Positions 7,989 to 16,606 of a stretch of 64,000 nt of DNA are shown piece by piece (position 1 is the stretch's first letter; every line of letters begins with the position of its first letter). The notes under the pieces are model-generated. The model had not been told where the DNA came from. It saw only the letters and a program-made list of their open reading frames with translations, and ran no database searches. The position numbers and the translations under genes are program-made. The stretch lies in the NCBI RefSeq assembly GCF_001020565.1, contig NZ_LDAS01000001.1:658402-722401 (forward strand). Direction: 5' to 3'. This DNA is from Maribacter thermophilus. Lineage in GTDB: Bacteria; Bacteroidota; Bacteroidia; Flavobacteriales; Flavobacteriaceae.

Positions 7989-9686
7989 TTAATGGGCCAA
8001 CTGTAATAATGCTATATCGTAGTCATTATCCAAGAGTACTTTTCCGTTTTTGACTTCTACGGCCGTTTCAGAATAAGTATCAAATAATTTGGTGCCGTCT
8101 CCAAAAAAACCTTTTACCCAAATGGATTTTTTTCCTTTTGGCAAATCTAGCCCGACTACCACTTTATCTTTATAATCCCCTTTTATGTATGTTCTACCAA
8201 ATACATAGGGTGATTTTGCCAGACGTATATGCCTGCCTGCACCAATGGCAGGGTGATTGTTTCTAAACTGTCCCAGTTTTTGCCAATACTTTAACGTTTC
8301 TTGTACTTTTGGTACGGTATCTAGCTCGTTCCAGTTCATAAAAGACCTAAGAGTGGCGTCTCCTTGAGTGCTATCCACAACCAAACTTCTTGTGGTTTCA
8401 TCTCCGTAATAAATTTGTGAGGCTCCTGGGGTAAGAAGAAGAACATTGGCCGCCCTTTTTGGCTTTGATCTTAGTTTATCGTACGGATAGCCATCATCAT
8501 GAGAGGTTAAATAATTTAGTACACCTTTTCCTTTTAACTGGGTGTGGAGTAATTTGTCGTATTTGGAAAAAATGGTCTCATAATCATTATTAGCATCTTC
8601 CTTTAGTTCAAAATTGATCAGACTATGGAAGCCATTTTCAAAATAATCCACTTTTTTATCACCAAAATCGTAGTTTCTACCAGCAGAAATTCCATATCCG
8701 TATACCTCTCCGACCATAAAAAAATCAGCATCGTCCAAGACCGCTTTTGGATGTTTTCTTTTCCATGTGTTAAAGGCATAGGACGCTTCTTTGTACAACT
8801 CGGCCCAAGCCTTTTCATCAACGTGTTTTACGGTGTCTACCCTAAAGCCGTCGATTCCGAATTCATGTATATAATCGGTCAACCATTTAATAATGTAATA
8901 TCTTGGAGCCCTTGGATAGCCGGTTCTTTCAAAAAATAACTGTAGCTCGTCCAGTTCGGTACTTAATCTTCCTTCTTTTTTCCATTTTGCCAATAAATGA
9001 TCCGGTAGTTTAACAGCCTTGTCCGAAGCTGTTATAATGTCTGGTAGGTTGTTCACCAAAGTGCAATGTGTAGTATTCTCGTAGGTGGTAAATTTACAGG
9101 TAGGTTCGGTAATGACCCATTCTTTTGGCCAAACGGGATCTTCATCTGTTTCCGGTCCAGTATGGTTAAGAACCACGTCCATAATAACTCTTATGCCATT
9201 TTTATGGGCAGTACGTACTAAGTTGGCCAAATCTTGTCTTGTGCCGAAATTGGGGTCCAAAGTGGTCCAATCTTTGGTCCAATATCCGTGATAACCATAG
9301 GTGTTACCTGTACCTTCATCGGTATCACCGTGTATTTGCTCTACAACGGGTGTAAACCAAATAGCATTAATACCCAAATCTGTAAAATATCCTTCTTCGA
9401 TTTTTTGGGTGATACCCTGTAGATCTCCACCCATAAAACCTCTCAGTTTTCCCGTGTGATTGGTGCGCCCAAAATTTACATCGTTATCTACGTTGCCATT
9501 GTTAAATCTATCCGTAAGCAAAAAATAGATATTGGCGGCGTCCCAAACAAAAGGTGTTTCTCTTTTTATGGTGGTAGGGGCTTGGTTAGAGGCTATGGTT
9601 TTTTTGGGCACCTCTTTGTTTTTTAAGTTGCATGAAAATAAAAGGGAAAAAATACCTGTGGCAAGGATCAAATTTTTCATATGCAT
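7989..9686 (-). CDS. GH13 alpha-amylase family lipoprotein
   Basis: A 565-residue glycoside hydrolase acting on alpha-glucans. An N-terminal lipoprotein signal (LILATGIFSLLFSC, Cys near residue 19) places it in the periplasm or on the cell surface. The GH13 regions are intact: DVVLNH (region I), GFRVDTVKH with the nucleophile Asp (II), VGEVYG with the acid/base Glu (III) and LTSHDD (IV). A long insert after region I and a C-terminal all-beta domain (last 90 residues) complete it. ATG at 9680 is an alternative start. No SusCD pair is adjacent, so this is not a full starch-use locus. Confidence 0.94.
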   Translation of the reverse strand: MHMKNLILATGIFSLLFSCNLKNKEVPKKTIASNQAPTTIKRETPFVWDAANIYFLLTDRFNNGNVDNDVNFGRTNHTGKLRGFMGGDLQGITQKIEEGYFTDLGINAIWFTPVVEQIHGDTDEGTGNTYGYHGYWTKDWTTLDPNFGTRQDLANLVRTAHKNGIRVIMDVVLNHTGPETDEDPVWPKEWVITEPTCKFTTYENTTHCTLVNNLPDIITASDKAVKLPDHLLAKWKKEGRLSTELDELQLFFERTGYPRAPRYYIIKWLTDYIHEFGIDGFRVDTVKHVDEKAWAELYKEASYAFNTWKRKHPKAVLDDADFFMVGEVYGYGISAGRNYDFGDKKVDYFENGFHSLINFELKEDANNDYETIFSKYDKLLHTQLKGKGVLNYLTSHDDGYPYDKLRSKPKRAANVLLLTPGASQIYYGDETTRSLVVDSTQGDATLRSFMNWNELDTVPKVQETLKYWQKLGQFRNNHPAIGAGRHIRLAKSPYVFGRTYIKGDYKDKVVVGLDLPKGKKSIWVKGFFGDGTKLFDTYSETAVEVKNGKVLLDNDYDIALLQLAH

Positions 9687-9730
9687 CTTAATTTGGTTAA
9701 AGCTATAAAATGCAGATGGAAGGTTAAAAT

Positions 9731-10501
9731 TTATTTTTTTGGATTTAAAACTTTAAATTCTTCATAACAGCTACTAATGGCATCCAAGATCTGAAGGTCG
9801 TTCGCTGTTGTTATAAAAGATTTGGAGTAATTACAGTTGTTAAGTATATCTTGAATATCCATTTTATCCAATTGTAAAAGTTCCATTAGTGTTTCACGAT
9901 CAAATTTAGATGCCAGAAGATCACGTATTTGGTCGTCTTCTTTCATTTGACGCAGTTTTCTCATTTGTGCGGGTCTTTTTCCGAACAAATTTCTCAGTAG
10001 GTCGGCCGGATTTAAAATGGCACCCAATACCTTTGTAACAGCGCTTGGGTTTTTGTTACCACCTTCGTAACCTACCGATAAACCCGAAATGCTATATTGG
10101 TAAGCATTGTTGATGGGTAGGTTTTTAACGTCAATTTCAAGATATCCCGTAAGTTGATAGGGTCTTACTATAACCTCTTCTAGTGCGTATGCAAGTTCTG
10201 TTAAGGCAATTTCCGTATTTTCAAATTTAAACATATCGTTGGTGACCCTTATTTTTTGCGACTTAAAACCTAGGTAAGAAAAATATAAGGTGTCGTTAAC
10301 GGCCGCTGAAATAGAAAATTCCCCTTTTTGGTTGGTAATGGTCCCAATAACCTGGTTAAGATTCACAACGTGTACACTTTCTAAGGGTTCGTCGGTTTGG
10401 GCATTTTTAACGACAGCCTTTAAAGATCTGATTGCGGAATCTTCTTGGGCTACCATTAATAAACTAAAAAAACAAAAAAATCCTACAATAAGAACACGCA
10501 T
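9731..10501 (-). CDS. Exported protein with CarboxypepD_reg-like domain
   Basis: A 256-residue protein with a signal peptide (MRVLIVGFFCFFSLLMVAQE, cut near residue 19). Residues about 28-95 form a CarboxypepD_reg-like beta domain (NAQTDEPLESVHVVN, GEFSI, DTLYFSYLGFK), the module usually found at the front of TonB receptors, but no plug or barrel follows. The remainder is helical and charged and is not recognised. It probably stays in the periplasm or outer membrane. It shares strand with the amylase 44 bases downstream; co-transcription is possible. Function unknown. Confidence 0.82.
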   Translation of the reverse strand: MRVLIVGFFCFFSLLMVAQEDSAIRSLKAVVKNAQTDEPLESVHVVNLNQVIGTITNQKGEFSISAAVNDTLYFSYLGFKSQKIRVTNDMFKFENTEIALTELAYALEEVIVRPYQLTGYLEIDVKNLPINNAYQYSISGLSVGYEGGNKNPSAVTKVLGAILNPADLLRNLFGKRPAQMRKLRQMKEDDQIRDLLASKFDRETLMELLQLDKMDIQDILNNCNYSKSFITTANDLQILDAISSCYEEFKVLNPKK

Positions 10502-10540
10502 AAATCTGTTTCGTCAAAATTTAAAGATACAAACAAAATA

Positions 10541-10566
10541 AAAAAATACGCCGAAGCGTATTTTTT
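10541..10566. terminator. Terminator after the DEAD-box helicase gene
   Basis: Perfect 11-bp stem: AAAAAATACGC (10541-10551), tetraloop CGAA, GCGTATTTTTT (10556-10566). The A and T runs let it act on both strands; the relevant transcript is the minus-strand helicase message. Confidence 0.85.
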
Positions 10567-10579
10567 AATATACAATTAA

Positions 10580-12364
10580 CTAAAAGAAATCACCTTTTCT
10601 TTTCTGGCTCCGTCTTTTTCCTGAATTTGGACTTTGTGAATTTCCGCGGTCCCTACCTTTGCTTCGGCCTCTGTCATCGTTTCTAGAGCGACTTCTTCCT
10701 TTGCCCCTGTCTCCTCTAAAGCCTCCGCCTCCACGTCGTTTACCTCCACCACCACCTGGGTTCTTGGAGATTTCTACATTTACGAACCTACCGTCTACCT
10801 TAAAATCTTTAAAGGTGCTCAGTATTTTCTCGGACACTTCGGCATCAGTGTTAAAGAAAGAGAAGCTTTCTTTTACATCTACCTTGAAAACATCTTCTTT
10901 ACCAAGTCCTACGGTATCTCTGATAAAGTCTTTAAGCGACATCCAGTCATACCCGTCTTTTTCCCCAACGTTCACGAAATATCTAACCGATCCACTAGTA
11001 GGCATAGATGAATTTCTTCCGTGGTCACCATCTCTTCCAGAACCAGAACTAAGATCCTTGGCCTTATTGTAGTAGTTGTAGAATCTTGTAAACTCTACCG
11101 AAACTATCTTTTTGATCAGCTCTTCGCGGTCAATACCCTGTAACACGTCGTTAATGGCCGGAAGGAAATTGTCTACCTCCGGATTAATTTCAGTATCTTT
11201 TATTTTATTGGCCAAATGGTAAAGTTGAATCTCACAGATTTCCATTCCGGTAGGAATGTTTTTGGAAATAAAATCTTGTTTTATCTTATTTTCTATGGCC
11301 TTTATTTTTCTTAGTTCACTACGAGTGACTATTACCATAGAGATTCCTGATTTTCCTGCACGTCCCGTTCTACCGCTTCTATGGGTGTAGGTCTCTATTT
11401 CGTCCGGTAACTGATAATTGATAACATGTGTAATATCGTCAACATCGATACCCCTGGCGGCAACATCGGTAGCCACTAGCATTTGAATCTGCTTTTTTCT
11501 GAATGCGTTCATGACAAGGTCACGTTGATTCTGGCTTAGGTCGCCATGCAGGGCTCCGGCATTATACCCATCCTCGATCAGTTTTTCGGCAACTTTTTGG
11601 GTATCTCGTTTTGTTCTGCAGAAAACTACCGAAAAAATATCGGGATTCGTATCTGCCAATCTTTTTAAGGCGGGGTAACGGTCTCTGCCGCTTACGACAT
11701 AGTACTCATGTTGTACTGTAGAAGCCCCGGAGTTTTTTGCACCTACCGTAATTTCTTGTGGCGAGTGCATGAATTTTTTTGCTATTACCGATACCTCTTT
11801 GGGCATGGTGGCGGAAAATAGCCATGTAGACTTTTCGTTAGGGGTGTTGGACAGAATATCTTTGATATCTTCAAAGAAACCCATGTTCAACATCTCGTCC
11901 GCCTCATCAAGAACACAATAATCGATTTTGGTGATATCTACCAAACGGCGACTGATCATGTCTTTCATTCTTCCTGGAGTGGCAACGATTATTTGTGCAC
12001 CTCTTTTTATCTGTCTGGCTTGTTCGGTGATACTGGCACCACCATATATAGCAACAACATTTACGTTTTTCTCGTATTTGGAATAGAGTTGTAGCTCATT
12101 GGTTATCTGTAGGCACAATTCGCGGGTAGGCGATAGTATAAGGCCCTGTGTTGTTCTACTGTTACTATCTATTTTTTGAATCAGGGGGAAACCAAAAGCA
12201 GCGGTCTTTCCGGTTCCTGTTTGTGCAAGTGCCACCAAATCGGTCTCACTTTCCAATAAAATTGGGATTGCTTTTTCCTGTACTTCGGAGGGCGATTCAA
12301 AACCCATATCCGAAACAGCATCTAATAGAGACTTCTCTAGTCCCAGTGCTTCAAACTTTGTCAT
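10580..12364 (-). CDS. DEAD-box ATP-dependent RNA helicase (CsdA/DeaD-like)
   Basis: A 594-residue cytoplasmic RNA helicase. Q motif near residues 4-32, motif I AQTGTGKT (47-54), PTREL, TPGR, DEAD (153-156), SAT, VFCRTK, ATDVAARGID and HRSGRTGRAG are all present. A DbpA-type RNA-binding domain follows (about 470-555), then a Gly/Arg/Lys-rich tail (GGGGKRRGGGGFRGD and on). This order is that of CsdA/DeaD, which unwind structured RNA at low temperature and in ribosome assembly. The predicted promoter at 12475-12482 leaves a leader of about 100 bases, unusually long for this region and consistent with cold or autoregulatory control (inference). Confidence 0.95.
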   Translation of the reverse strand: MTKFEALGLEKSLLDAVSDMGFESPSEVQEKAIPILLESETDLVALAQTGTGKTAAFGFPLIQKIDSNSRTTQGLILSPTRELCLQITNELQLYSKYEKNVNVVAIYGGASITEQARQIKRGAQIIVATPGRMKDMISRRLVDITKIDYCVLDEADEMLNMGFFEDIKDILSNTPNEKSTWLFSATMPKEVSVIAKKFMHSPQEITVGAKNSGASTVQHEYYVVSGRDRYPALKRLADTNPDIFSVVFCRTKRDTQKVAEKLIEDGYNAGALHGDLSQNQRDLVMNAFRKKQIQMLVATDVAARGIDVDDITHVINYQLPDEIETYTHRSGRTGRAGKSGISMVIVTRSELRKIKAIENKIKQDFISKNIPTGMEICEIQLYHLANKIKDTEINPEVDNFLPAINDVLQGIDREELIKKIVSVEFTRFYNYYNKAKDLSSGSGRDGDHGRNSSMPTSGSVRYFVNVGEKDGYDWMSLKDFIRDTVGLGKEDVFKVDVKESFSFFNTDAEVSEKILSTFKDFKVDGRFVNVEISKNPGGGGGKRRGGGGFRGDRGKGRSRSRNDDRGRSKGRDRGNSQSPNSGKRRSQKRKGDFF

Positions 12365-12474
12365 ATTATGTTATATACTTAATCGCAAATAAGAATGTTG
12401 CTTAGAGCGATTATTTTACAACCTGTTTAGACTCAGCGCAACACATGCTATACCAGCGGCATTAATTAAAGCGG

Positions 12475-12482
12475 CAAAGGTA
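12475..12482 (-). promoter_or_regulatory. -7 promoter element of the DEAD-box helicase gene
   Basis: Minus-strand TACCTTTG followed by GC matches TAnnTTTG exactly. It lies about 110 bases before the helicase start, in a gap that is otherwise without genes. No good -33 element is visible. Confidence 0.5.
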
Positions 12483-12526
12483 CTGCTAATAAATGAGATG
12501 TTATAATTATTACAGGTATTGATTTT

Positions 12527-13171
12527 TTAAGGCGCCAGACTATAGCCGTATGAAGACATTAAAATACCTATGATACCAAACGCTACCATAAGAAAAATAA
12601 AGGTTTTTTGAAGTTTGGGATTGTCGTGAACTATGATACATACGGCGCCAAGAACTATACTTATTTGAAAAAAGAGCATGCCCATGTCAAATTTTTTAGT
12701 GGCATTGTCGTATTCTTCGGTCAGGGTTTCCCATTCCTTGATTCCGATAATTTTGCCCATTTCGCCATCAAGGTCCTGAGCCCATTTTTCTTTTGGGATA
12801 TTTGCAGACCCAATTAAGATTTCCTTTTTTTCGGCGGCATATTTTTTAATTTTATTTTTTATGCCGTCAATTTTCTCCTTAATACCATCTTTATTGTTTT
12901 CTAACACTATGCCACTTTCCAATAATGCCTGTAAATAATCCAATTCTCCTTCTTTGAGGCTTTCTTTAATGCTTTTAGATTGATACCAGCCAGAGTAGTT
13001 GACAACTTTGTTGTGGGCAATCATCATTTCTTCTTCCAGTTCTCCGTTGATCATTTGCGATATGGCCATTAGGGCAGCAAAAAAGGCTATCAGAACACCT
13101 CCGACAGCTTCGGCTCTTTCGGAAGCAACAGAGACTTCTACGGTGTCCTTGGTTTTGTTAGGTTGTGACAT
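12527..13171 (-). CDS. DUF4337-like membrane protein
   Basis: A 214-residue inner-membrane protein. One membrane helix near residues 20-38 (VGGVLIAFFAALMAISQMI), a charged, probably coiled loop rich in Lys and Glu (about 50-150), and two C-terminal helices (about 162-205, IVLGAVCIIVHDN then FIFLMVAFGIIGILMSSYG). This architecture fits DUF4337. Function unknown. Its start overlaps the end of rdgB by 14 bases on the same strand, so it is translated from the rdgB message. Confidence 0.75.
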   Translation of the reverse strand: MSQPNKTKDTVEVSVASERAEAVGGVLIAFFAALMAISQMINGELEEEMMIAHNKVVNYSGWYQSKSIKESLKEGELDYLQALLESGIVLENNKDGIKEKIDGIKNKIKKYAAEKKEILIGSANIPKEKWAQDLDGEMGKIIGIKEWETLTEEYDNATKKFDMGMLFFQISIVLGAVCIIVHDNPKLQKTFIFLMVAFGIIGILMSSYGYSLAP

Positions 13172-13745
13172 TCTTGGTTTTTAGATAGGAAATAAGCTTG
13201 GAGAAAGCTTTTCCCCGGTGTCCAATTTTATTTTTTGTCTCTAAGGGTAGTTCTGCAAATGTTTTGTCGAATCCTTCTGGTTTGAATATGGGGTCGTAGC
13301 CAAAACCTTTTTCTCCATTTTTTATCTTGGTAATCTGTCCCTTGACAGATCCTTCAAAAAACAATGTTTCATCGTTAAGGTTTAATGCTATGACGGTCTT
13401 AAAACTTGCGGATCTGTCATCTTTATCCTTAAGATTGGTCAAAAGTTTGTCCATATTTGCATTGGCGTCGTTTTTTTCTCCGGCATATCTGGCCGAGTAT
13501 ACGCCCGGTGCTCCGTTCAGGGCATTTACAAGCAGTCCGGTATCATCCGCAAAACAAGGAAGTTGATAGGTTTTAGAAACGTAATCTGCCTTGAGCTTGG
13601 CATTGCCCTTTAATGTATCTGCAGTTTCGGGAATAGGTTCGGAGCATCCTAAGTCCGTTAAGGAGACCAGGTTGATAAAAGGGGGAAGCAATTTTTGTAT
13701 TTCCTTTAATTTGTTTTGGTTATGCGTAGCGAATACAAGTTTCAT
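13158..13745 (-). CDS. rdgB: Non-canonical purine NTP pyrophosphatase (RdgB/HAM1)
   Basis: A 195-residue house-cleaning enzyme that hydrolyses dITP, ITP and XTP to the monophosphate and pyrophosphate, keeping deaminated purines out of DNA and RNA. Family motifs: N-terminal LVFATHNQNKLKEI (the ITPase signature, residues 3-16), FADDTGL, APGVYSARYAG and FGYDPIF, then HRGKAF near the end. Length is standard. It opens the two-gene minus-strand unit with the DUF4337-like gene. Confidence 0.96.
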   Translation of the reverse strand: MKLVFATHNQNKLKEIQKLLPPFINLVSLTDLGCSEPIPETADTLKGNAKLKADYVSKTYQLPCFADDTGLLVNALNGAPGVYSARYAGEKNDANANMDKLLTNLKDKDDRSASFKTVIALNLNDETLFFEGSVKGQITKIKNGEKGFGYDPIFKPEGFDKTFAELPLETKNKIGHRGKAFSKLISYLKTKNVTT

Positions 13746-13808
13746 TTAAATGAATTATTCTTTAGGGGAAAAGGAAGTTATCAGAATCAAAAATACTAAT
13801 TTTATAAT

Positions 13809-14261
13809 ATGGAACTAAAACTGCCTCCTATTCTGGTATTTATCTTTTTTGCTATTATGATGTATTTGGTGGGGAGGTTCTTGCCTTTTGGCTTTTTTGA
13901 TTTTTTCGGACGCTTTCTTCTGGCCAAAATATTGAGTGTATTGGCTGTACTGGTCGCGCTGGTATCACTGGTTCAATTTTATAGGTTAAAAACAACGGTA
14001 GATCCTAGAGCTCCCCATAAAACTAATAGATTGATAACTAACGGTCTGTATAAATATTCTAGAAACCCCATGTATTTGGCCATGCTGCTTTTGATACTGG
14101 CATATGGTCTACAGATGGGAAATGCGTTCAATACATTGGTGGCAGCCGGGTTTGTGTCCTATATGAATCGATTTCAAATAATTCCGGAAGAGAAAATTTT
14201 ACTCCAGAAGTTTGGAAAGGAGTATAAAATATACCTTTCACAAACAAGAAGGTGGTTCTAA
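13809..14261 (+). CDS. Isoprenylcysteine carboxyl methyltransferase-like membrane protein
   Basis: A 150-residue protein with four hydrophobic segments and the ICMT/PEMT-type C-terminal pattern: GLYKYSRNPMYLAMLLL (the RNPMY core) and the IIPEEKILLQKFGKEYKIY motif, in which the Glu-Glu and Tyr help bind S-adenosylmethionine in related enzymes. It is probably an inner-membrane methyltransferase; the substrate is unknown, and bacteria generally lack prenylated CAAX proteins, so a lipid or small hydrophobic target is more likely (inference). Lies divergent from rdgB. Confidence 0.85.
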   Translation: MELKLPPILVFIFFAIMMYLVGRFLPFGFFDFFGRFLLAKILSVLAVLVALVSLVQFYRLKTTVDPRAPHKTNRLITNGLYKYSRNPMYLAMLLLILAYGLQMGNAFNTLVAAGFVSYMNRFQIIPEEKILLQKFGKEYKIYLSQTRRWF

Positions 14262-14280
14262 AGTAATAAACATTTTTGTG

Positions 14281-14358
14281 TATTAGCTTTTTAGATAATA
14301 ATTAAAAATATTACTTAATTAACTTATTAATTGGTATATTAGCTTTTTAATTAATAAT
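14281..14358 (+). repeat. Pair of 22-bp direct repeats before satD-like gene
   Basis: Copy 1 at 14281-14302 and copy 2 at 14337-14358 share 20 of 22 bases (TATTAGCTTTTTA, then GA or AT, then TAATAAT). Copy starts are 56 bases apart, and copy 2 ends one base before the ATG at 14360. The position suggests operator sites for the HTH-bearing product of the same gene (inference). Confidence 0.7.
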
Positions 14359-14359
14359 C

Positions 14360-14965
14360 ATGATAGCAATAATAACAGGTGACATTGTCAATTCTGAAAA
14401 TCATCCTTCATCTGAATGGATGGATATTTTAAAAGAATATTTTTCACGTTTTGGCCCAGCTCCGATGAATTGGGAGATATATAGGGGAGATGAGTTTCAG
14501 TTAAAGGTGACACAAGAAAACGCCTTGTTGGTAGCCATTCAAATAAAGGCTATTTTAAAATCCATCAAGGGGTTGGATGTGCGTATGGGAATTGGAATTG
14601 GTCTAGAGACCTATATCGGTTCCGGTGTTAGTGAATCCAACGGTCCGGCTTACCAAAGATCTGGCCGTAAACTAGAATCGTTAAAAGATAGCAAGGTTAA
14701 TCTTAGCATAGCAACGGGAAACGAATTCTATGACCGCACATTAAATCTTATGTTACGGCTTGCTTTGGACTTTATGGATGATTGGAGCGTGGTGTCCGCA
14801 GAAATAATAGCATTGGTGTTGGATGAGCCCAATGCCTCCCAGAAAGAGATAGCGAAGAAATTGGGTATTAAACAATCTGCCGTTAGCCAACGGCTAAAAC
14901 GGGCTCGACTAAACTTGGTTTTAGACTTATTGGACTATTATGAAAAACAAATCAAAGAAATATAA
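14360..14965 (+). CDS. SatD-family protein: cyclase-like domain plus C-terminal HTH
   Basis: A 201-residue cytoplasmic protein. It resembles the SatD family (named from an acid-tolerance locus in Streptococcus); the function is not established. The N-terminal 115 residues carry a pattern like class III nucleotidyl cyclases: ITGDIVNS with Asp8 where the first metal Asp would be, YRGDEFQ with Asp44 as the second, and VRMGIGIG plus a later SGRKLE. Residues 155-185 form a helix-turn-helix (SQKEIAKKLGIKQSAVSQRL). It is followed after three bases by a DUF3307 membrane protein, and direct repeats sit at its start. A DNA-binding regulator with a nucleotide-handling domain is my inference. Confidence 0.8.
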   Translation: MIAIITGDIVNSENHPSSEWMDILKEYFSRFGPAPMNWEIYRGDEFQLKVTQENALLVAIQIKAILKSIKGLDVRMGIGIGLETYIGSGVSESNGPAYQRSGRKLESLKDSKVNLSIATGNEFYDRTLNLMLRLALDFMDDWSVVSAEIIALVLDEPNASQKEIAKKLGIKQSAVSQRLKRARLNLVLDLLDYYEKQIKEI

Positions 14966-14968
14966 GGG

Positions 14969-15670
14969 ATGCAAATATTTATAAAGCTATTGTTGGCTCA
15001 TTTAATAGGGGACTTTATGTTGCAGCCAAGTAAATGGGTGGTACATAAAGAAGCCAACAAAGCAAGGTCAAAGTATCTCTATTTTCATGTTTTAGTGCAC
15101 TTTGCACTATATGTATTGGTCTTATGGAATATGAACGATTGGAAAATAGCAGTTGTTATAACCGTAAGCCATTTGTTTATTGATATGGGCAAGTTGTACG
15201 CTGCCCCTTGGTTTAAGAACGGGAGCGTTCCTTTTTTCTTAGATCAGATACTGCATATTCTAGTGCTTTATATTTGTTGCTTTTATGATAATTTGTACGA
15301 GCACACCATAATGCTTTTCAATAATTTGGATTGGGGCTTATTACTGGCGGTAGTTTTTGTTACTTTTCCTTCTGCCATTATAATGGCGAAGCTTTTGGAG
15401 GGAATGTCGGATCAGATCAGTACAGATCACAAATCATTGCCGAACGCAGGTAAGTATATAGGAATTATAGAAAGGTTGTTCGTATTGGTGTTCATTTTAA
15501 TGGGAAGGTGGGATGCCATAGGTTTTCTGATCACCGCTAAATCTGTTTTTAGGTTCAACGACCTAAAAGAGAGCAATAGCAGAAAATTAACGGAATATAT
15601 CTTGATCGGTACCTTGGTAAGCTTTGGCTTGGCCATTATTGCCGGTATTCTTTATACAAGCTTTAATTGA
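14969..15670 (+). CDS. DUF3307 polytopic membrane protein
   Basis: A 233-residue inner-membrane protein with about six hydrophobic segments. Acidic and His residues recur at helix ends: AHLIGDF (9-15), YFHVLVHFAL, SHLFIDMGK and FFLDQILHI. This spacing recalls membrane metal-dependent hydrolases of the YdjM/DUF457 kind; a catalytic role is only inference. It starts three bases after the SatD-like gene and the two families often appear together, so they probably work as a pair. Confidence 0.85.
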   Translation: MQIFIKLLLAHLIGDFMLQPSKWVVHKEANKARSKYLYFHVLVHFALYVLVLWNMNDWKIAVVITVSHLFIDMGKLYAAPWFKNGSVPFFLDQILHILVLYICCFYDNLYEHTIMLFNNLDWGLLLAVVFVTFPSAIIMAKLLEGMSDQISTDHKSLPNAGKYIGIIERLFVLVFILMGRWDAIGFLITAKSVFRFNDLKESNSRKLTEYILIGTLVSFGLAIIAGILYTSFN

Positions 15671-15679
15671 TTTAATGGC

Positions 15680-16459
15680 ATGAACAGGTTTGCGGTATTA
15701 TTTATAACATTGGGGTTTGTACTTAACGTTGCTGCCCAAACTAAACATTTTACTTCTTTTGACGATGTTGCCATAGCGTATACGGATGAGGGGCTCGGTA
15801 ATGTCATATTGCTTGTTCACGGTTTCTTAAACTCTGGCAGGTCATGGGAAAATACCCATATAAAAAAAGATTTGCTGGAAAAAGGATACCGTGTGATTAC
15901 CCCTGATTTGCGGGGAACGGGAATGTCCGACAAGCCACAAGACGATATGTATTACCATAACGACGCAGAGGTAAAAGACCTTCAGTTATTAATGTCACAT
16001 TTAAAGATCGCCCGGTACGATGCCATCGGATATTCTAGGGGAAGTATCGTTTTGGCAAAACTTTTGACAAAAGATATGCGAATTAAACAGGCCGTGCTTG
16101 GGGGTATGGGCATAGATTTTACCGATCCTGAATGGGATAGGCGTTTAATGTTCGCAGAGGCTTTTGATGGCAACGAAACAGAAATGACCCGAGGGGCGGT
16201 CACCTATGCAAAATCTATAAATGCGGATTTTAGATCTCTTCACCTGCAGCAGAAGTATCAACCGGTTACTTTGGTGGAAGACCTTGTCAAGGTAAAGGTT
16301 AAAGTTTTGGTAATCGTTGGTGACAAGGATATGGATAACGGGGATTCTGCGGCATTGAGCAAAGTTTTTAAAAGAGGAAGGCTGGTTAGGGTACCCGGAG
16401 ACCATAACGGAGCATGGAAAACAAAAGAGTTTTCAAAGAAGGTTCTTCGATTTTTGTAA
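15680..16459 (+). CDS. Exported alpha/beta hydrolase
   Basis: A 259-residue hydrolase with a signal peptide (cut near residue 19, VAAQT). Nucleophile elbow GYSRGS, oxyanion region LLVHGFLNSG, acid Asp in VIVGDKDMDNG and the catalytic His in PGDHNGAW follow the family order. Substrate unknown (an esterase or lactonase type is plausible). It begins nine bases after DUF3307 in the same direction, so it may be the third gene of the satD-like unit. No clear terminator is seen before serA. Confidence 0.88.
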   Translation: MNRFAVLFITLGFVLNVAAQTKHFTSFDDVAIAYTDEGLGNVILLVHGFLNSGRSWENTHIKKDLLEKGYRVITPDLRGTGMSDKPQDDMYYHNDAEVKDLQLLMSHLKIARYDAIGYSRGSIVLAKLLTKDMRIKQAVLGGMGIDFTDPEWDRRLMFAEAFDGNETEMTRGAVTYAKSINADFRSLHLQQKYQPVTLVEDLVKVKVKVLVIVGDKDMDNGDSAALSKVFKRGRLVRVPGDHNGAWKTKEFSKKVLRFL

Positions 16460-16606
16460 GTTATTATACCATGGGTGTGGATGGATTGATCAGAATTTTC
16501 ATCAAACTAACATCTTTTTGTTTTATTTCATATTATGAGTAAGATCAAACAAATATAATTTTTACTTTTACGCCTTGGTTTTCAAAAACAGAGATTCTAA
16601 GTAAAA

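Noticed and set aside
10659-11072. 137-codon plus-strand frame rich in Pro/Leu
   Set aside because: It is the antisense of the helicase Gly/Arg tail, and its composition is explained by that.
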